Shown one piece after another: positions 1 to 6,322 of a stretch of 7,582 bases of DNA. Origin of the DNA: Actinomycetota bacterium (GTDB lineage Bacteria; Actinomycetota; Actinomycetes; S36-B12; UBA5976); the NCBI GenBank assembly GCA_009918865.1, contig RGCY01000057.1:1-7582 (forward strand). Direction: 5' to 3'. Below the pieces are notes generated by a model. That model made no database searches. It saw nothing but the letters and a program-made list of their open reading frames with translations, and was not told the origin of the DNA. The position numbers were made by a program, and so were the translations under genes. Every line of letters starts with the position of its first letter. Positions within the stretch are counted from its first letter, which is position 1.

Positions 1-1
1 G

Positions 2-94
2 CAAAGCCTACAAGACCCCGGCGCCGCCCAATCTGCCGCCAAAGCCGCGAAGGACTCGGCTCAAACTGTCGGCGCACATGATTCATCACCGTGA
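2..94 (+). CDS. Possible C-terminal end of an upstream protein (partial)
   Basis: Frame 2 is open from the left edge to a TGA at 92-94. It would encode about 30 residues of an Ala/Gln/Lys-rich tail (for example AAQSAAKAAKDSAQTVGAH), which reads like a natural hydrophilic C-terminus. It would end 35 bp before the stop of the convergent efflux gene, a normal tail-to-tail arrangement. No domain can be recognised, so function is unknown. Competing readings exist: frame 3 on the plus strand is open to about 240 but runs deep into the efflux gene, and a minus-strand ATG at 86 opens a frame to the left edge without a good ribosome binding site. The call rests on composition and layout only. Confidence 0.35.
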   Translation, partial: QSLQDPGAAQSAAKAAKDSAQTVGAHDSSP

Positions 95-129
95 CCGCAC
101 ACCAACGTATGGCCAGCACCACACCTTGG

Positions 130-1818
130 TCAGTGCCCACCCGCGGGAGCTGCTTCACCTGCACCGCGGCCACGCAGGGGAATGTTCGGCAGGAAGAACA
201 ACAGCGCGAGCGCAATCACGGTCGCGCCCGACGCGATGAGGAAGATGTGCGACATACCAAAGGTGAAGGCTTTGAACAGGGGTTCCGTCAGACCTTTAGC
301 AACACCGCTCAAGAACGACGTGTCGTTGAACGCTCCGGTTTTCGAACCGCCCGTCCCTGATTGCATCTGCTGCAACGTTTCTAAGAACTTCTTGTTCTGC
401 GGCTGCGCGAGAACTTGTGGGTCTCGCGTTGCCAACGAGAAGGAACTGTTCGGATCAGAGGCTGCGTCCTTGAACTCGGTTCCCGAACGAGCAGCCCACT
501 GGTTGAAGAGCACCGACAAGAACACCGCGGTGCCCAAGGTGCCGCCCATTTGCCGGAAGAAAGTCGCACTCGATGTCGCGACACCAATATCGCGCGGCGA
601 GACTGCGTTCTGCACGGCAAGCACCGTGGGCTGCAGCAAGTTGCCCAAACCAAAACCAAAGAATGCAGACAGCAGACCTGTTGTGACAAGTGAGGTGTCA
701 GGTTTGACGGTTGACAGCAAACCAAGTGCGACGATGAGCGAACTCGCACCAATTAATGGGAAGACTTTGTAGCGACCCGTGCGAGAAATGATTTGCCCAC
801 TAGCAACCGACCCGAGCATGATGCCCAAAGTCAATGGAATCAAGAGCAAACCAGCGCGAGTTGGTGTTGCTCCTTTGACAATCTGCAAATACAAGGGAAG
901 CCCTGCAAGGCCACCAAACATGGCAGCTCCCATGATGAAGCCAACGATGTTGGTCAACGCAAATGTGCGATTACTGAAGAATCGCAGCGGTAACAGGGCT
1001 TCTTCCTTCATTGCGCGCTCAATGAACACAAACGCGATGATGCCAATCAAGCCAATTCCGTAACACAGAAATGCGCGAGATGACTGCCATCCCCATTCCC
1101 GACCTTGTTCTGCGATGGTGAGTAGCGGAACCAAGCCTGTGATGAGTGCCGCGGCACCCCACCAGTCAATCGCGTGGTCAAGCCGACGATGTGGCACATG
1201 CAGTGTCGCCTGAACCACCAGCAACGCCACGACACCAATCGGAACGTTCACCAAGAACACCCACCGCCACCCGGTGATTCCAATGATGCTGTCTGTGCCC
1301 GCAAAGAAGCCGCCAACCAACGGTCCAAGCACACTTGCTGTGCCGAACACTGCCAGGAATGCGCCTTGGTATTTCGCACGTTCGCGCGGCGGCACGATGT
1401 CACCAATGATGGCTAGGGCCAGCGAGAACAGACCACCTGCACCAATTCCTTGCACTGCGCGGAATCCAGCCAACTGATACATCGAGTTGGCGAATGTGCA
1501 CATCACCGAACCAACAATGAAAATTCCAATAGACCACAGGAACAACTTCTTGCGGCCGTAGATGTCGCCGAGTTTTCCGTAAAGCGGCGTGGTGATCGTC
1601 GCGGTGATGAGGTAGGCGGTTGTCACCCACGCTTGTAATGACAGACCTTGGAGGTCATCGCCAATCGTGCGAATCGCGGTCGCGACGATGGTTTGGTCAA
1701 GTGCGGAAAGAAACATCCCCATCATCAGACCAGCGAGCACCGACATGATTTGGCGGTGGCTTAGGTAAGTGGGTTCGTGCTCATCGTGATTTTGGGCAGC
1801 CTGCTGTGACTCAGTCAT
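130..1818 (-). CDS. DHA2-family MFS multidrug efflux transporter (EmrB/QacA type, 14 TM)
   Basis: A 562-aa proton-coupled drug exporter of the inner membrane, full length for the DHA2 (EmrB/QacA) family. Visible signatures are the DHA2 first-helix motif LDQTIVATAI at residues 40-49, the loop 2-3 motif A GKLGDIYGRKK at 81-91, and the antiporter motif C region GTASVLGPLVGG at 159-170. Hydrophobic segments are spaced as expected for 14 helices, with a long polar loop around 440-505 (Gln/Ser/Gly rich) before the last helix and a short Gly/Ala-rich C-terminal tail. The ATG at 1818 is preceded by GGAGGA three bases upstream, which supports this start. The gene diverges from the tRNA-Ser gene 47 bp away. 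No regulator gene (TetR, MarR) is visible, so substrate and control cannot be deduced; members of this family export dyes, antibiotics and other cations or amphiphiles. Confidence 0.95.
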   Translation of the reverse strand: MTESQQAAQNHDEHEPTYLSHRQIMSVLAGLMMGMFLSALDQTIVATAIRTIGDDLQGLSLQAWVTTAYLITATITTPLYGKLGDIYGRKKLFLWSIGIFIVGSVMCTFANSMYQLAGFRAVQGIGAGGLFSLALAIIGDIVPPRERAKYQGAFLAVFGTASVLGPLVGGFFAGTDSIIGITGWRWVFLVNVPIGVVALLVVQATLHVPHRRLDHAIDWWGAAALITGLVPLLTIAEQGREWGWQSSRAFLCYGIGLIGIIAFVFIERAMKEEALLPLRFFSNRTFALTNIVGFIMGAAMFGGLAGLPLYLQIVKGATPTRAGLLLIPLTLGIMLGSVASGQIISRTGRYKVFPLIGASSLIVALGLLSTVKPDTSLVTTGLLSAFFGFGLGNLLQPTVLAVQNAVSPRDIGVATSSATFFRQMGGTLGTAVFLSVLFNQWAARSGTEFKDAASDPNSSFSLATRDPQVLAQPQNKKFLETLQQMQSGTGGSKTGAFNDTSFLSGVAKGLTEPLFKAFTFGMSHIFLIASGATVIALALLFFLPNIPLRGRGAGEAAPAGGH

Positions 1819-1821
1819 TAG

Positions 1822-1827
1822 TCCTCC
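1822..1827 (-). promoter_or_regulatory. Ribosome binding site of the MFS efflux gene
   Basis: On the minus strand GGAGGA lies three bases before the ATG at 1818. It is a strong Shine-Dalgarno match at a rather short spacing and fixes the start of the transporter ahead of the internal Met at residue 25. Confidence 0.7.
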
Positions 1828-1856
1828 ATGGCATCAAAGTTGACTTCGGTAGCCTA

Positions 1857-1876
1857 GCCGCCTTGGGCGAGGTGGC
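1857..1876 (+). repeat. Imperfect direct repeat flanking the tRNA, copy 1
   Basis: GCCGCCTTGGGCGAGGTGGC spans the last bases before the tRNA and its first 11 bases. A second copy with small insertions lies immediately after the tRNA 3' end at 1945-1966. The two match over about 18 bases apart from single-base insertions. Confidence 0.5.
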
Positions 1877-1948
1877 AGAGCGGCCTAATGCGGGCGCCTT
1901 GAAAGCGTCTGGGGGAAACCCCCGGGGGTTCAAATCCCTCCCTCGCCG
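1866..1948 (+). tRNA. tRNA-Ser, anticodon UGA (reads UCA)
   Basis: The sequence folds as a type II tRNA. The acceptor stem GGCGAGG (1866-1872) pairs with CCTCGCC (1941-1947), followed by discriminator G1948 as expected for serine. The anticodon stem 1893-1897/1905-1909 (one G-T pair) closes the loop CTTGAAA with anticodon TGA at 1900-1902. A long variable arm (GGGGG 1911-1915, AAA loop, CCCCC 1919-1923) is diagnostic of Ser/Leu/Tyr tRNAs. The T arm is GGGGG-TTCAAAT-CCCTC (1924-1940). CCA is not encoded. The 3' 19 bases overlap, on the other strand, the end of the GGDEF-EAL gene. The cognate synthetase gene serS lies about 2.4 kb downstream. A weak -10-like TAGCCT at 1850-1855 has no convincing -35. 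Confidence 0.97.
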
Positions 1949-4242
1949 CCCTTGGGCGACGGTGCCGCAGGTGTCTGCGGCATCGTCGCCAACAGATGTT
2001 CTGCCGCTGCCGGTCGACCCAGATACCAACCTTGCACGGCATCAGCGCCAAGCGAGCGCACAAGATCTAACTCCTCTGCACTTTCCACGCCTTCCACAAT
2101 TGTGACCAAGCCAAGATCGCGTGCTAACGAACACAAGCCGCGCAACATCGTGTAAGCGCGCTCATCATGGTTAGCAAAGAGGAATTGCCGATCAATCTTC
2201 AACACATCAATAGGTAGCCGGGTCAGATACGCCAAGCCACTAAAACCAGTCCCAAAGTCATCGACTGCAATGCGCACGCCCATTGAGCGCAATTCCATTA
2301 ACTGGCTGCGCACATCTGCAGTGAAAGCCACCATGGTTTGCTCTGTGATTTCTAGCATCAAGTGCTGCGGCAAGACACCTGAATGATTTAGGACTCTTCG
2401 GATTCGCGTCGGCAAGCGCAAGTCAACCAACTCATCAGCAGAGATGTTGATTGAGAGCCAGGTTGGTGCAAGATCCGGACGAGCCGCTGACCACCGATGA
2501 AGTTGACGAATCGCAATGTCAAACAGATAGTCACTCAACTCACGCATCACACCCGAGCGCTGCAAGAGCGGCAAGAACTGATCGGGGAGCAAGAGCCCTT
2601 GTTCTGGGTGAAACCAGCGGGCGAGAACTTCCACTCCATGTGCTGGCCCGGTTAAGGAAATGATGGGTTGATACACACATCCAAACTCGTGCTCCTCCAA
2701 CGCGCTGGGAAAGCGGTCTAATAATTTCTGCTCTGAACGCGCCTGGTCACGATCACGCAGCGTCCTAACTGCCAATCGGTTGCGCCCCCGTTCCTTTGCG
2801 TCATGCAGTGCTGCCTCCGCATCACGCAGTAACTGATCCACATCACCATCATTCGTGACTGCCACACCAACTGAAGCGGTCACGCTGAACTGCACGTCTC
2901 CGCAAATCACAGGCACTGACACCAGCGAGCGCAGTTGTTCAGCGATTTGGACTGCCTGGCGTTCTTCCGTCAATCCGGTAAGAAGTAATCCATACTCATC
3001 GCCGCCAATGCGCGCAGTGCACGTTGCCTCTGGCAAGTTCCCGGCGAGTCTGTTGCCAATTTGCCGAATCGCTTCGTCGGCATGGTCACGGCCGTAACGC
3101 ACATTGACACTCGCAAAATCATCGAGGTCAATAGAAATCAAAGCCAGCCAGTCCACGCCAACCGGGCGGCTGCGGATTGCAATCGCCGTTTGTTTCTCAA
3201 GGTAAGGCCGCGTGAATAGGCCGGTCAGCGGATCGGTTGACACCGCGTGCTGAATCTCTGCTTGAGCAGAAATCGATTCGTCCAACGCACGCCGCCGCTC
3301 ACGCGCAATCACACTCACAACGAGCAGCACGATGACATAACAGGCGATGAACACCCGGGCCCATGCACCACCAAATTCTCCGCGGAACGGGCCCTCGTTA
3401 ACGCCGGTGGCGAAACTCATCGCGCTGGCAAAGAGCACCACTGTGAGACTCGTGGCGCCAACTCCGAGTCGGATGGCAATCCACACGCTGATGAACACCC
3501 CGGGGAATGTGTAGGCGTTTTGAGGTCCACTCCACAGCAATGCAATGGCGCCGGCCATGGCGAGTGCTGCCACGACCACTTCCCCGGGGAACAAATCGTC
3601 TGAGGGCTGCCAAGCATCGCGGCATGCCTTCGACAGCGTCATGATGAATGGGACTACCACCACAATCCCTAGAACATCTGCTAGCCACCATGCAGCGGTG
3701 AACTCGTCCGCAGGTCCTGTGTGCGCAATCCATGGGGATGCCGTGCCAAGAATCGGTGCCACGAGAGTGGGACCAGACACAGCAGCTACGACGGTAATAA
3801 GAACTGTCCGAATCTGTGTCCCACGAATCTGATACCTATCCCGAAACCACACTGCGATTGCTGCCGAACTGACTACTTCAATTGCATGAATCATCGCGCG
3901 TAATGCGATATCAGCAACACCTGCGCCATCAACGCTCCAGGCGAGAAACTCTGCGGCGACAATGACAAGACCCAATGCCGCCCAACCGGCTGGGGAGTGG
4001 CGCAGTGCCACAACTGCAATGCCGACAGCCGCTCCAATTGATGGATAGAAAACGGGTGTCCCCAAAGCTGTCCCAGTCAGTCTGATTGAAGTCGCGAGCA
4101 GCCCGGAATAGACGACCAGCAACAACGCAAGTGCCAGCCAACGCACATGCTCGTGGGGTCCATGATGTTCGTCCTTGCCAGCAACAGTGGGCTCGCTTAC
4201 GCCGTCGGTCACGATGGACACGCCCTTTGGTGGCAACCCCAT
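1930..4242 (-). CDS. MASE1-like membrane sensor with GGDEF and EAL domains (c-di-GMP turnover)
   Basis: A 770-aa inner-membrane c-di-GMP enzyme (778 aa if the GTG at 4266 is used; numbering here is for 770). Residues about 34-315 hold eight or nine hydrophobic segments resembling a MASE1 sensor. The GGDEF domain (about 332-490) begins near DPLTGL (337-342); its signature is GGDEY (413-417), the usual GHxxGD stretch is degenerate (YGRDHADE), and no RxxD inhibitory site sits upstream, so cyclase activity is uncertain. The EAL domain (about 504-749) keeps key residues: EVL in place of EAL (538-540), N599, LEITE (630-634), DDFGTG (661-666), K682 and EGVE (717-720). It therefore probably works as a phosphodiesterase, perhaps with a GTP-sensing GGDEF half. 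The stop codon lies in the antisense of the tRNA-Ser T loop. I prefer the ATG at 4242 because a -10 hexamer sits seven bases before it; neither candidate start has a Shine-Dalgarno. Confidence 0.92.
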   Translation of the reverse strand: MGLPPKGVSIVTDGVSEPTVAGKDEHHGPHEHVRWLALALLLVVYSGLLATSIRLTGTALGTPVFYPSIGAAVGIAVVALRHSPAGWAALGLVIVAAEFLAWSVDGAGVADIALRAMIHAIEVVSSAAIAVWFRDRYQIRGTQIRTVLITVVAAVSGPTLVAPILGTASPWIAHTGPADEFTAAWWLADVLGIVVVVPFIMTLSKACRDAWQPSDDLFPGEVVVAALAMAGAIALLWSGPQNAYTFPGVFISVWIAIRLGVGATSLTVVLFASAMSFATGVNEGPFRGEFGGAWARVFIACYVIVLLVVSVIARERRRALDESISAQAEIQHAVSTDPLTGLFTRPYLEKQTAIAIRSRPVGVDWLALISIDLDDFASVNVRYGRDHADEAIRQIGNRLAGNLPEATCTARIGGDEYGLLLTGLTEERQAVQIAEQLRSLVSVPVICGDVQFSVTASVGVAVTNDGDVDQLLRDAEAALHDAKERGRNRLAVRTLRDRDQARSEQKLLDRFPSALEEHEFGCVYQPIISLTGPAHGVEVLARWFHPEQGLLLPDQFLPLLQRSGVMRELSDYLFDIAIRQLHRWSAARPDLAPTWLSINISADELVDLRLPTRIRRVLNHSGVLPQHLMLEITEQTMVAFTADVRSQLMELRSMGVRIAVDDFGTGFSGLAYLTRLPIDVLKIDRQFLFANHDERAYTMLRGLCSLARDLGLVTIVEGVESAEELDLVRSLGADAVQGWYLGRPAAAEHLLATMPQTPAAPSPKGGEGGI
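1945..1966 (+). repeat. Imperfect direct repeat flanking the tRNA, copy 2
   Basis: GCCGCCCTTGGGCGACGGTG and the following bases repeat the 1857-1876 segment with single-base insertions. It overlaps the tRNA acceptor end and the last codons of the GGDEF-EAL gene. It also contains a small stem CGCC-CTTG-GGCG (1947-1958) without a T run, a poor terminator candidate. Confidence 0.45.
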
Positions 4243-4249
4243 GTTTGCC

Positions 4250-4255
4250 AAGGTA
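4250..4255 (-). promoter_or_regulatory. Candidate -10 element for leaderless transcription of the GGDEF-EAL gene
   Basis: On the minus strand TACCTT (matching TAnnnT) ends seven bases before the ATG at 4242, so transcription would begin at or next to that A. No clear -35 is visible, and no Shine-Dalgarno precedes the ATG, which fits a leaderless mRNA of the kind common in actinobacteria. Inference from spacing only. Confidence 0.4.
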
Positions 4256-4261
4256 TCCGGC

Positions 4262-4271
4262 AGCACGTGCT
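4262..4271. repeat. 10-bp perfect palindrome in the divergent promoter region
   Basis: AGCACGTGCT is self-complementary. It lies just upstream of the proposed -10 of the GGDEF-EAL gene and about 85 bp before serS, a position where an operator could act. A 10-bp palindrome can occur by chance. Confidence 0.25.
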
Positions 4272-4345
4272 TCGTGGATTGAAATGCGAGAACTCAGGCG
4301 GATTCGACTCTGCGGGCGGAACAGCCTGTGCCTTTCCGACTCCCC

Positions 4346-4351
4346 TACGCT
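4346..4351 (+). promoter_or_regulatory. Candidate -10 element for leaderless transcription of serS
   Basis: TACGCT (matching TAnnnT) is followed by six bases, TGGCGC, and then the serS ATG at 4358, placing the expected transcription start on or beside the start codon. No Shine-Dalgarno is present. This favours the ATG at 4358 over the GTG at 4328. No clear -35 is seen. Confidence 0.45.
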
Positions 4352-4357
4352 TGGCGC

Positions 4358-5671
4358 ATGCTTGATGTGCGTGTGCTTAGGGACACTCCTGATGTCGTTC
4401 GTGCCTCACAGGCGGCTCGTTCGGAAGATGTCACGCTGGTTGACCGCGCGATTGCAGCAGACGCTGAGCGCCGCGCGGCTGCTCTGACCTTCGACACGGC
4501 TCGTGCTGAACAAAAGGACCTTGGCAAAGCCATCGGTCCGCTGCAGGGGAAAGTGAAGTCAGGCAAAGCCACGGATGCTGAAGCCGCAGAACTCGATGAG
4601 TTGATGCAACGCGCCACCCTGCTCGCCGACACAGTGACCAAAGCAGAGCAAGCCCAACGCGAAGCGGATGCAAAATTTAGTTCCTTGCTCTCCCACATTC
4701 CGAATCTTGTGCACCCAGCAGCGCCAATCGGCGGCGAAGAAGACTTCGTGACCGTCGAGACTATCGGAAACATCCGCGATTTCGCTGCTGAAGGTGTCAC
4801 CGTGCGCGACCACCTTGAACTCGGCACACTTCACAAAGCCATTGATGTTGAGCGCGGCGCTAAAGTGAGTGGCTCACGCTTTTACTACCTCACTGGTGTG
4901 GGCGCGGAGCTTGAGTTTGCACTTGTTAACCATGCACTTGCCATGGCTCGCGCACAAGGTTTTACGCCAGTGGTGCCACCCACGCTCGTGCGTGAAGAAG
5001 CAATGGAGGGCACTGGCTTTCTTGGGCAGGCGGCTGAAAACGTCTACCACCTCAAAGACGATGAGATGTATCTCGTTGGCACCGCTGAAGTGCCGCTTGC
5101 TGCATACCACATGGATGAAATCCTCGACCCGAACTCGCTGCCGCTGCGTTACGCAGGGTTCTCTCCTTGTTTTCGTCGCGAAGCCGGATCTCACGGCAAA
5201 GACACTCGCGGCATCATCCGCGTTCACTGGTTTGACAAGGTTGAGATGTTCTCATTCACTCGCGTTGAAGATGCCGAAGCAGAGCATGAGCGGTTCTTGC
5301 AATGGGAGAAAGACTTCTTCACATCTTTGGAGATTCCATTCCGTGTCATCGATACTGCAACCGGCGATCTTGGCTTGAGTGCGGCACGCAAATTCGATAT
5401 CGAAGCGTGGATTCCGTCGCAAGGAACATTCCGCGAAGTGACAAGCACATCCAACTGCACCGATTTCCAAGCGCGGCGTCTGCGCATCCGTACGCGTGAT
5501 AACTCAGGTGCAACCACTCCGGTGGCAACCATTAACGGCACACTTGTTGCTGTGCCACGCGCAATAGTTGCGCTGCTTGAGAACCATCAGCAGTCGGACG
5601 GCTCAGTTCGGGTGCCGGCCGCGTTGCAACCGTGGTTGCACGGGCGCACGCTGCTTGAACCCGTTCAGTAG
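4358..5671 (+). CDS. serS: Seryl-tRNA synthetase (class II)
   Basis: A 437-aa cytosolic enzyme that charges tRNA-Ser with serine using ATP. The N-terminus MLDVRVLRDTPDVV is the usual SerRS beginning, so I take the ATG at 4358 rather than the in-frame GTG at 4328. Residues about 25-110 are rich in Ala, Glu and Lys and form the long helical arm that grips the tRNA variable arm. The catalytic core follows: TAE serine-site motif (242-244), motif 2 CFRREAGSHGKDTRG (271-285), EVTSTSNCTDFQARR (360-374), and motif 3 NGTLVAVPRAIVALLENHQQ (393-412). In motif 2 the usual RxHQF reads RVHWF, with Trp at 291. Length is normal for bacteria. It diverges from the GGDEF-EAL gene; a tRNA-Ser(UGA), a substrate, lies about 2.4 kb to the left. 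Confidence 0.98.
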   Translation: MLDVRVLRDTPDVVRASQAARSEDVTLVDRAIAADAERRAAALTFDTARAEQKDLGKAIGPLQGKVKSGKATDAEAAELDELMQRATLLADTVTKAEQAQREADAKFSSLLSHIPNLVHPAAPIGGEEDFVTVETIGNIRDFAAEGVTVRDHLELGTLHKAIDVERGAKVSGSRFYYLTGVGAELEFALVNHALAMARAQGFTPVVPPTLVREEAMEGTGFLGQAAENVYHLKDDEMYLVGTAEVPLAAYHMDEILDPNSLPLRYAGFSPCFRREAGSHGKDTRGIIRVHWFDKVEMFSFTRVEDAEAEHERFLQWEKDFFTSLEIPFRVIDTATGDLGLSAARKFDIEAWIPSQGTFREVTSTSNCTDFQARRLRIRTRDNSGATTPVATINGTLVAVPRAIVALLENHQQSDGSVRVPAALQPWLHGRTLLEPVQ

Positions 5672-5706
5672 CGCTCTCGTCTGGCGCTGAACTCGAAGAC
5701 GCTGAC

Positions 5707-5727
5707 ACCGAACTTCCGAAAGTCGGT
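5707..5727 (+). terminator. Weak hairpin after serS, possible terminator
   Basis: ACCGA-A-CTT (5707-5715) pairs with AAGTCGGT (5720-5727) around the loop CCGA, giving 8 bp with one bulged A, 35 bases after the serS stop. It is followed by CGCTTT, only a short T run. It may help end serS transcription but is not a classic terminator. Confidence 0.3.
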
Positions 5728-5829
5728 CGCTTTCCGCGCTCAGTGACAACGCGTCTGCGATCTCTCCTGCCACTCACTGCACGTTCCACCAGGTGGGTTT
5801 GCGAATCTGCACGTGTTCTCTCATCCGTG

Positions 5830-5855
5830 GTCGGGTGCTGCTTCACACACCCGAC
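5830..5855 (+). promoter_or_regulatory. 8-bp perfect stem-loop just before the NlpC/P60 ribosome binding site
   Basis: GTCGGGTG (5830-5837) pairs perfectly with CACCCGAC (5848-5855) around a 10-base loop, with two further G-T pairs possible at the base. It ends six bases before the Shine-Dalgarno GGAGGA at 5862. It could be an mRNA leader hairpin or a DNA operator; its role is inferred from position only. Confidence 0.45.
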
Positions 5856-5861
5856 TGAACT

Positions 5862-5867
5862 GGAGGA
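5862..5867 (+). promoter_or_regulatory. Ribosome binding site of the NlpC/P60 gene
   Basis: GGAGGA lies six bases before the ATG at 5874, within GGAGGAGAG. It is a strong match at good spacing and settles the start, which also begins the signal peptide. Confidence 0.8.
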
Positions 5868-5873
5868 GAGCTC

Positions 5874-6317
5874 ATGCGCACTCGCATAGCAGCACTACTG
5901 ATCAGCGCCTTGTCACTTTTCGGCATGGCCACCCCCGCTCATGCCGACACCACTGGATCACGGATTGTCCGGATTGCACTCACGCAAGTAGGCAAGCCTT
6001 ACGTGGCAAACACACAGGGTCCACACGCATACGACTGTTCGGGCTTCACACAATGGGTCATCCGTAAAGCAACGGGCCACACGTATGTGCATTCAAGCCG
6101 TGCCCAGTACCGATCAATGCTGCGAATCCCAGCCTCGAAAATCCGCCCCGGTGACTTGGTGTTCTTCTTTCGCAACAAGGCACACCATGTGGGCATCTAT
6201 GCGGGCCAAGGTCGAATCATCCACGCATCGAATCCCAAACGCGGAGTCGTCGTAGACAGACTTAGGGCTGGCTGGTTCCAGCACCACATCACTGGCTACG
6301 CACGCGTGAATCGTTGA
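5874..6317 (+). CDS. Secreted NlpC/P60 family cell-wall peptidase
   Basis: A 147-aa exported cysteine peptidase of the NlpC/P60 family, which cleaves peptide stems of peptidoglycan. Residues 1-24 form a signal peptide: positive start MRTR, hydrophobic core, and the cleavage site AHA before D25. The mature protein is essentially only the catalytic domain. The catalytic Cys is C55 in YDCSGF, the His is H105 in HVGIY, and the third residue is H117 in IIHAS; RPGDLVFF (91-98) is the usual conserved strand between them. No LysM, SH3, coiled-coil or repeat region is present, so it is a minimal member whose wall targeting is unclear. It sits 202 bp after serS in the same direction and ends 5 bp before a long inverted repeat that leads into the copper operon. 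Cell-wall remodelling is likely; the exact bond cut is not known. Confidence 0.93.
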   Translation: MRTRIAALLISALSLFGMATPAHADTTGSRIVRIALTQVGKPYVANTQGPHAYDCSGFTQWVIRKATGHTYVHSSRAQYRSMLRIPASKIRPGDLVFFFRNKAHHVGIYAGQGRIIHASNPKRGVVVDRLRAGWFQHHITGYARVNR

Positions 6318-6322
6318 CACAC

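Larger units (their letters stand above)
5672..5873. other. Non-coding gap between serS and the NlpC/P60 gene
   Basis: This 202-bp stretch has no convincing gene. It holds the weak hairpin at 5707-5727, the repeated octamer CTGCACGT at 5778-5785 and 5808-5815 (30 bp apart), a CCACC-A-GGTGG dyad at 5786-5796 between those copies, and the stem at 5830-5855. No TA dinucleotide occurs anywhere in it, so there is no TAnnnT -10 element. The promoter of the peptidase gene is thus not apparent; it may use a different sigma factor or read-through from serS. I see no match to a known riboswitch. Confidence 0.6.

Noticed and set aside
182..772. Plus-strand open frame of 196 codons inside the efflux gene
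   Set aside because: It is antisense to a full-length, motif-bearing DHA2 transporter, has no recognisable domain and no good ribosome binding site.
1840..1845. TTGACT as -35 of the tRNA-Ser promoter
   Set aside because: A -10 at normal spacing would fall inside the mature tRNA, and the TAGCCT at 1850 is far too close.
4328..4357. GTG-initiated N-terminal extension of serS
   Set aside because: SerRS proteins begin at MLD-; the extension has no ribosome binding site and would overlap the proposed -10 element.
5532..5846. Minus-strand open frame of 104 codons overlapping the serS 3' end
   Set aside because: Low-complexity Arg/Ser/Ala translation, 140 bp antisense to conserved serS motif 3; no supporting signal.
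5672..5873. c-di-AMP (ydaO/yuaA) riboswitch upstream of the NlpC/P60 gene
   Set aside because: The context fits, but I could not find the conserved pairing blocks of that class; a covariance search would be decisive.
5652..5889. Open frame of about 75 codons between serS and the peptidase gene
   Set aside because: No ATG and no Shine-Dalgarno; openness follows from the lack of TA (so no TAA or TAG) in this stretch. SerS already has a complete normal C-terminus, so it is not a frameshifted tail.
6314..6319. Perfect TTGACA -35 element at the end of the peptidase gene
   Set aside because: No -10 at 16-18 bp. CAGCAT at 19 bp would suit a MerR/CueR-type promoter but is a weak match, so I leave it as a possibility only.
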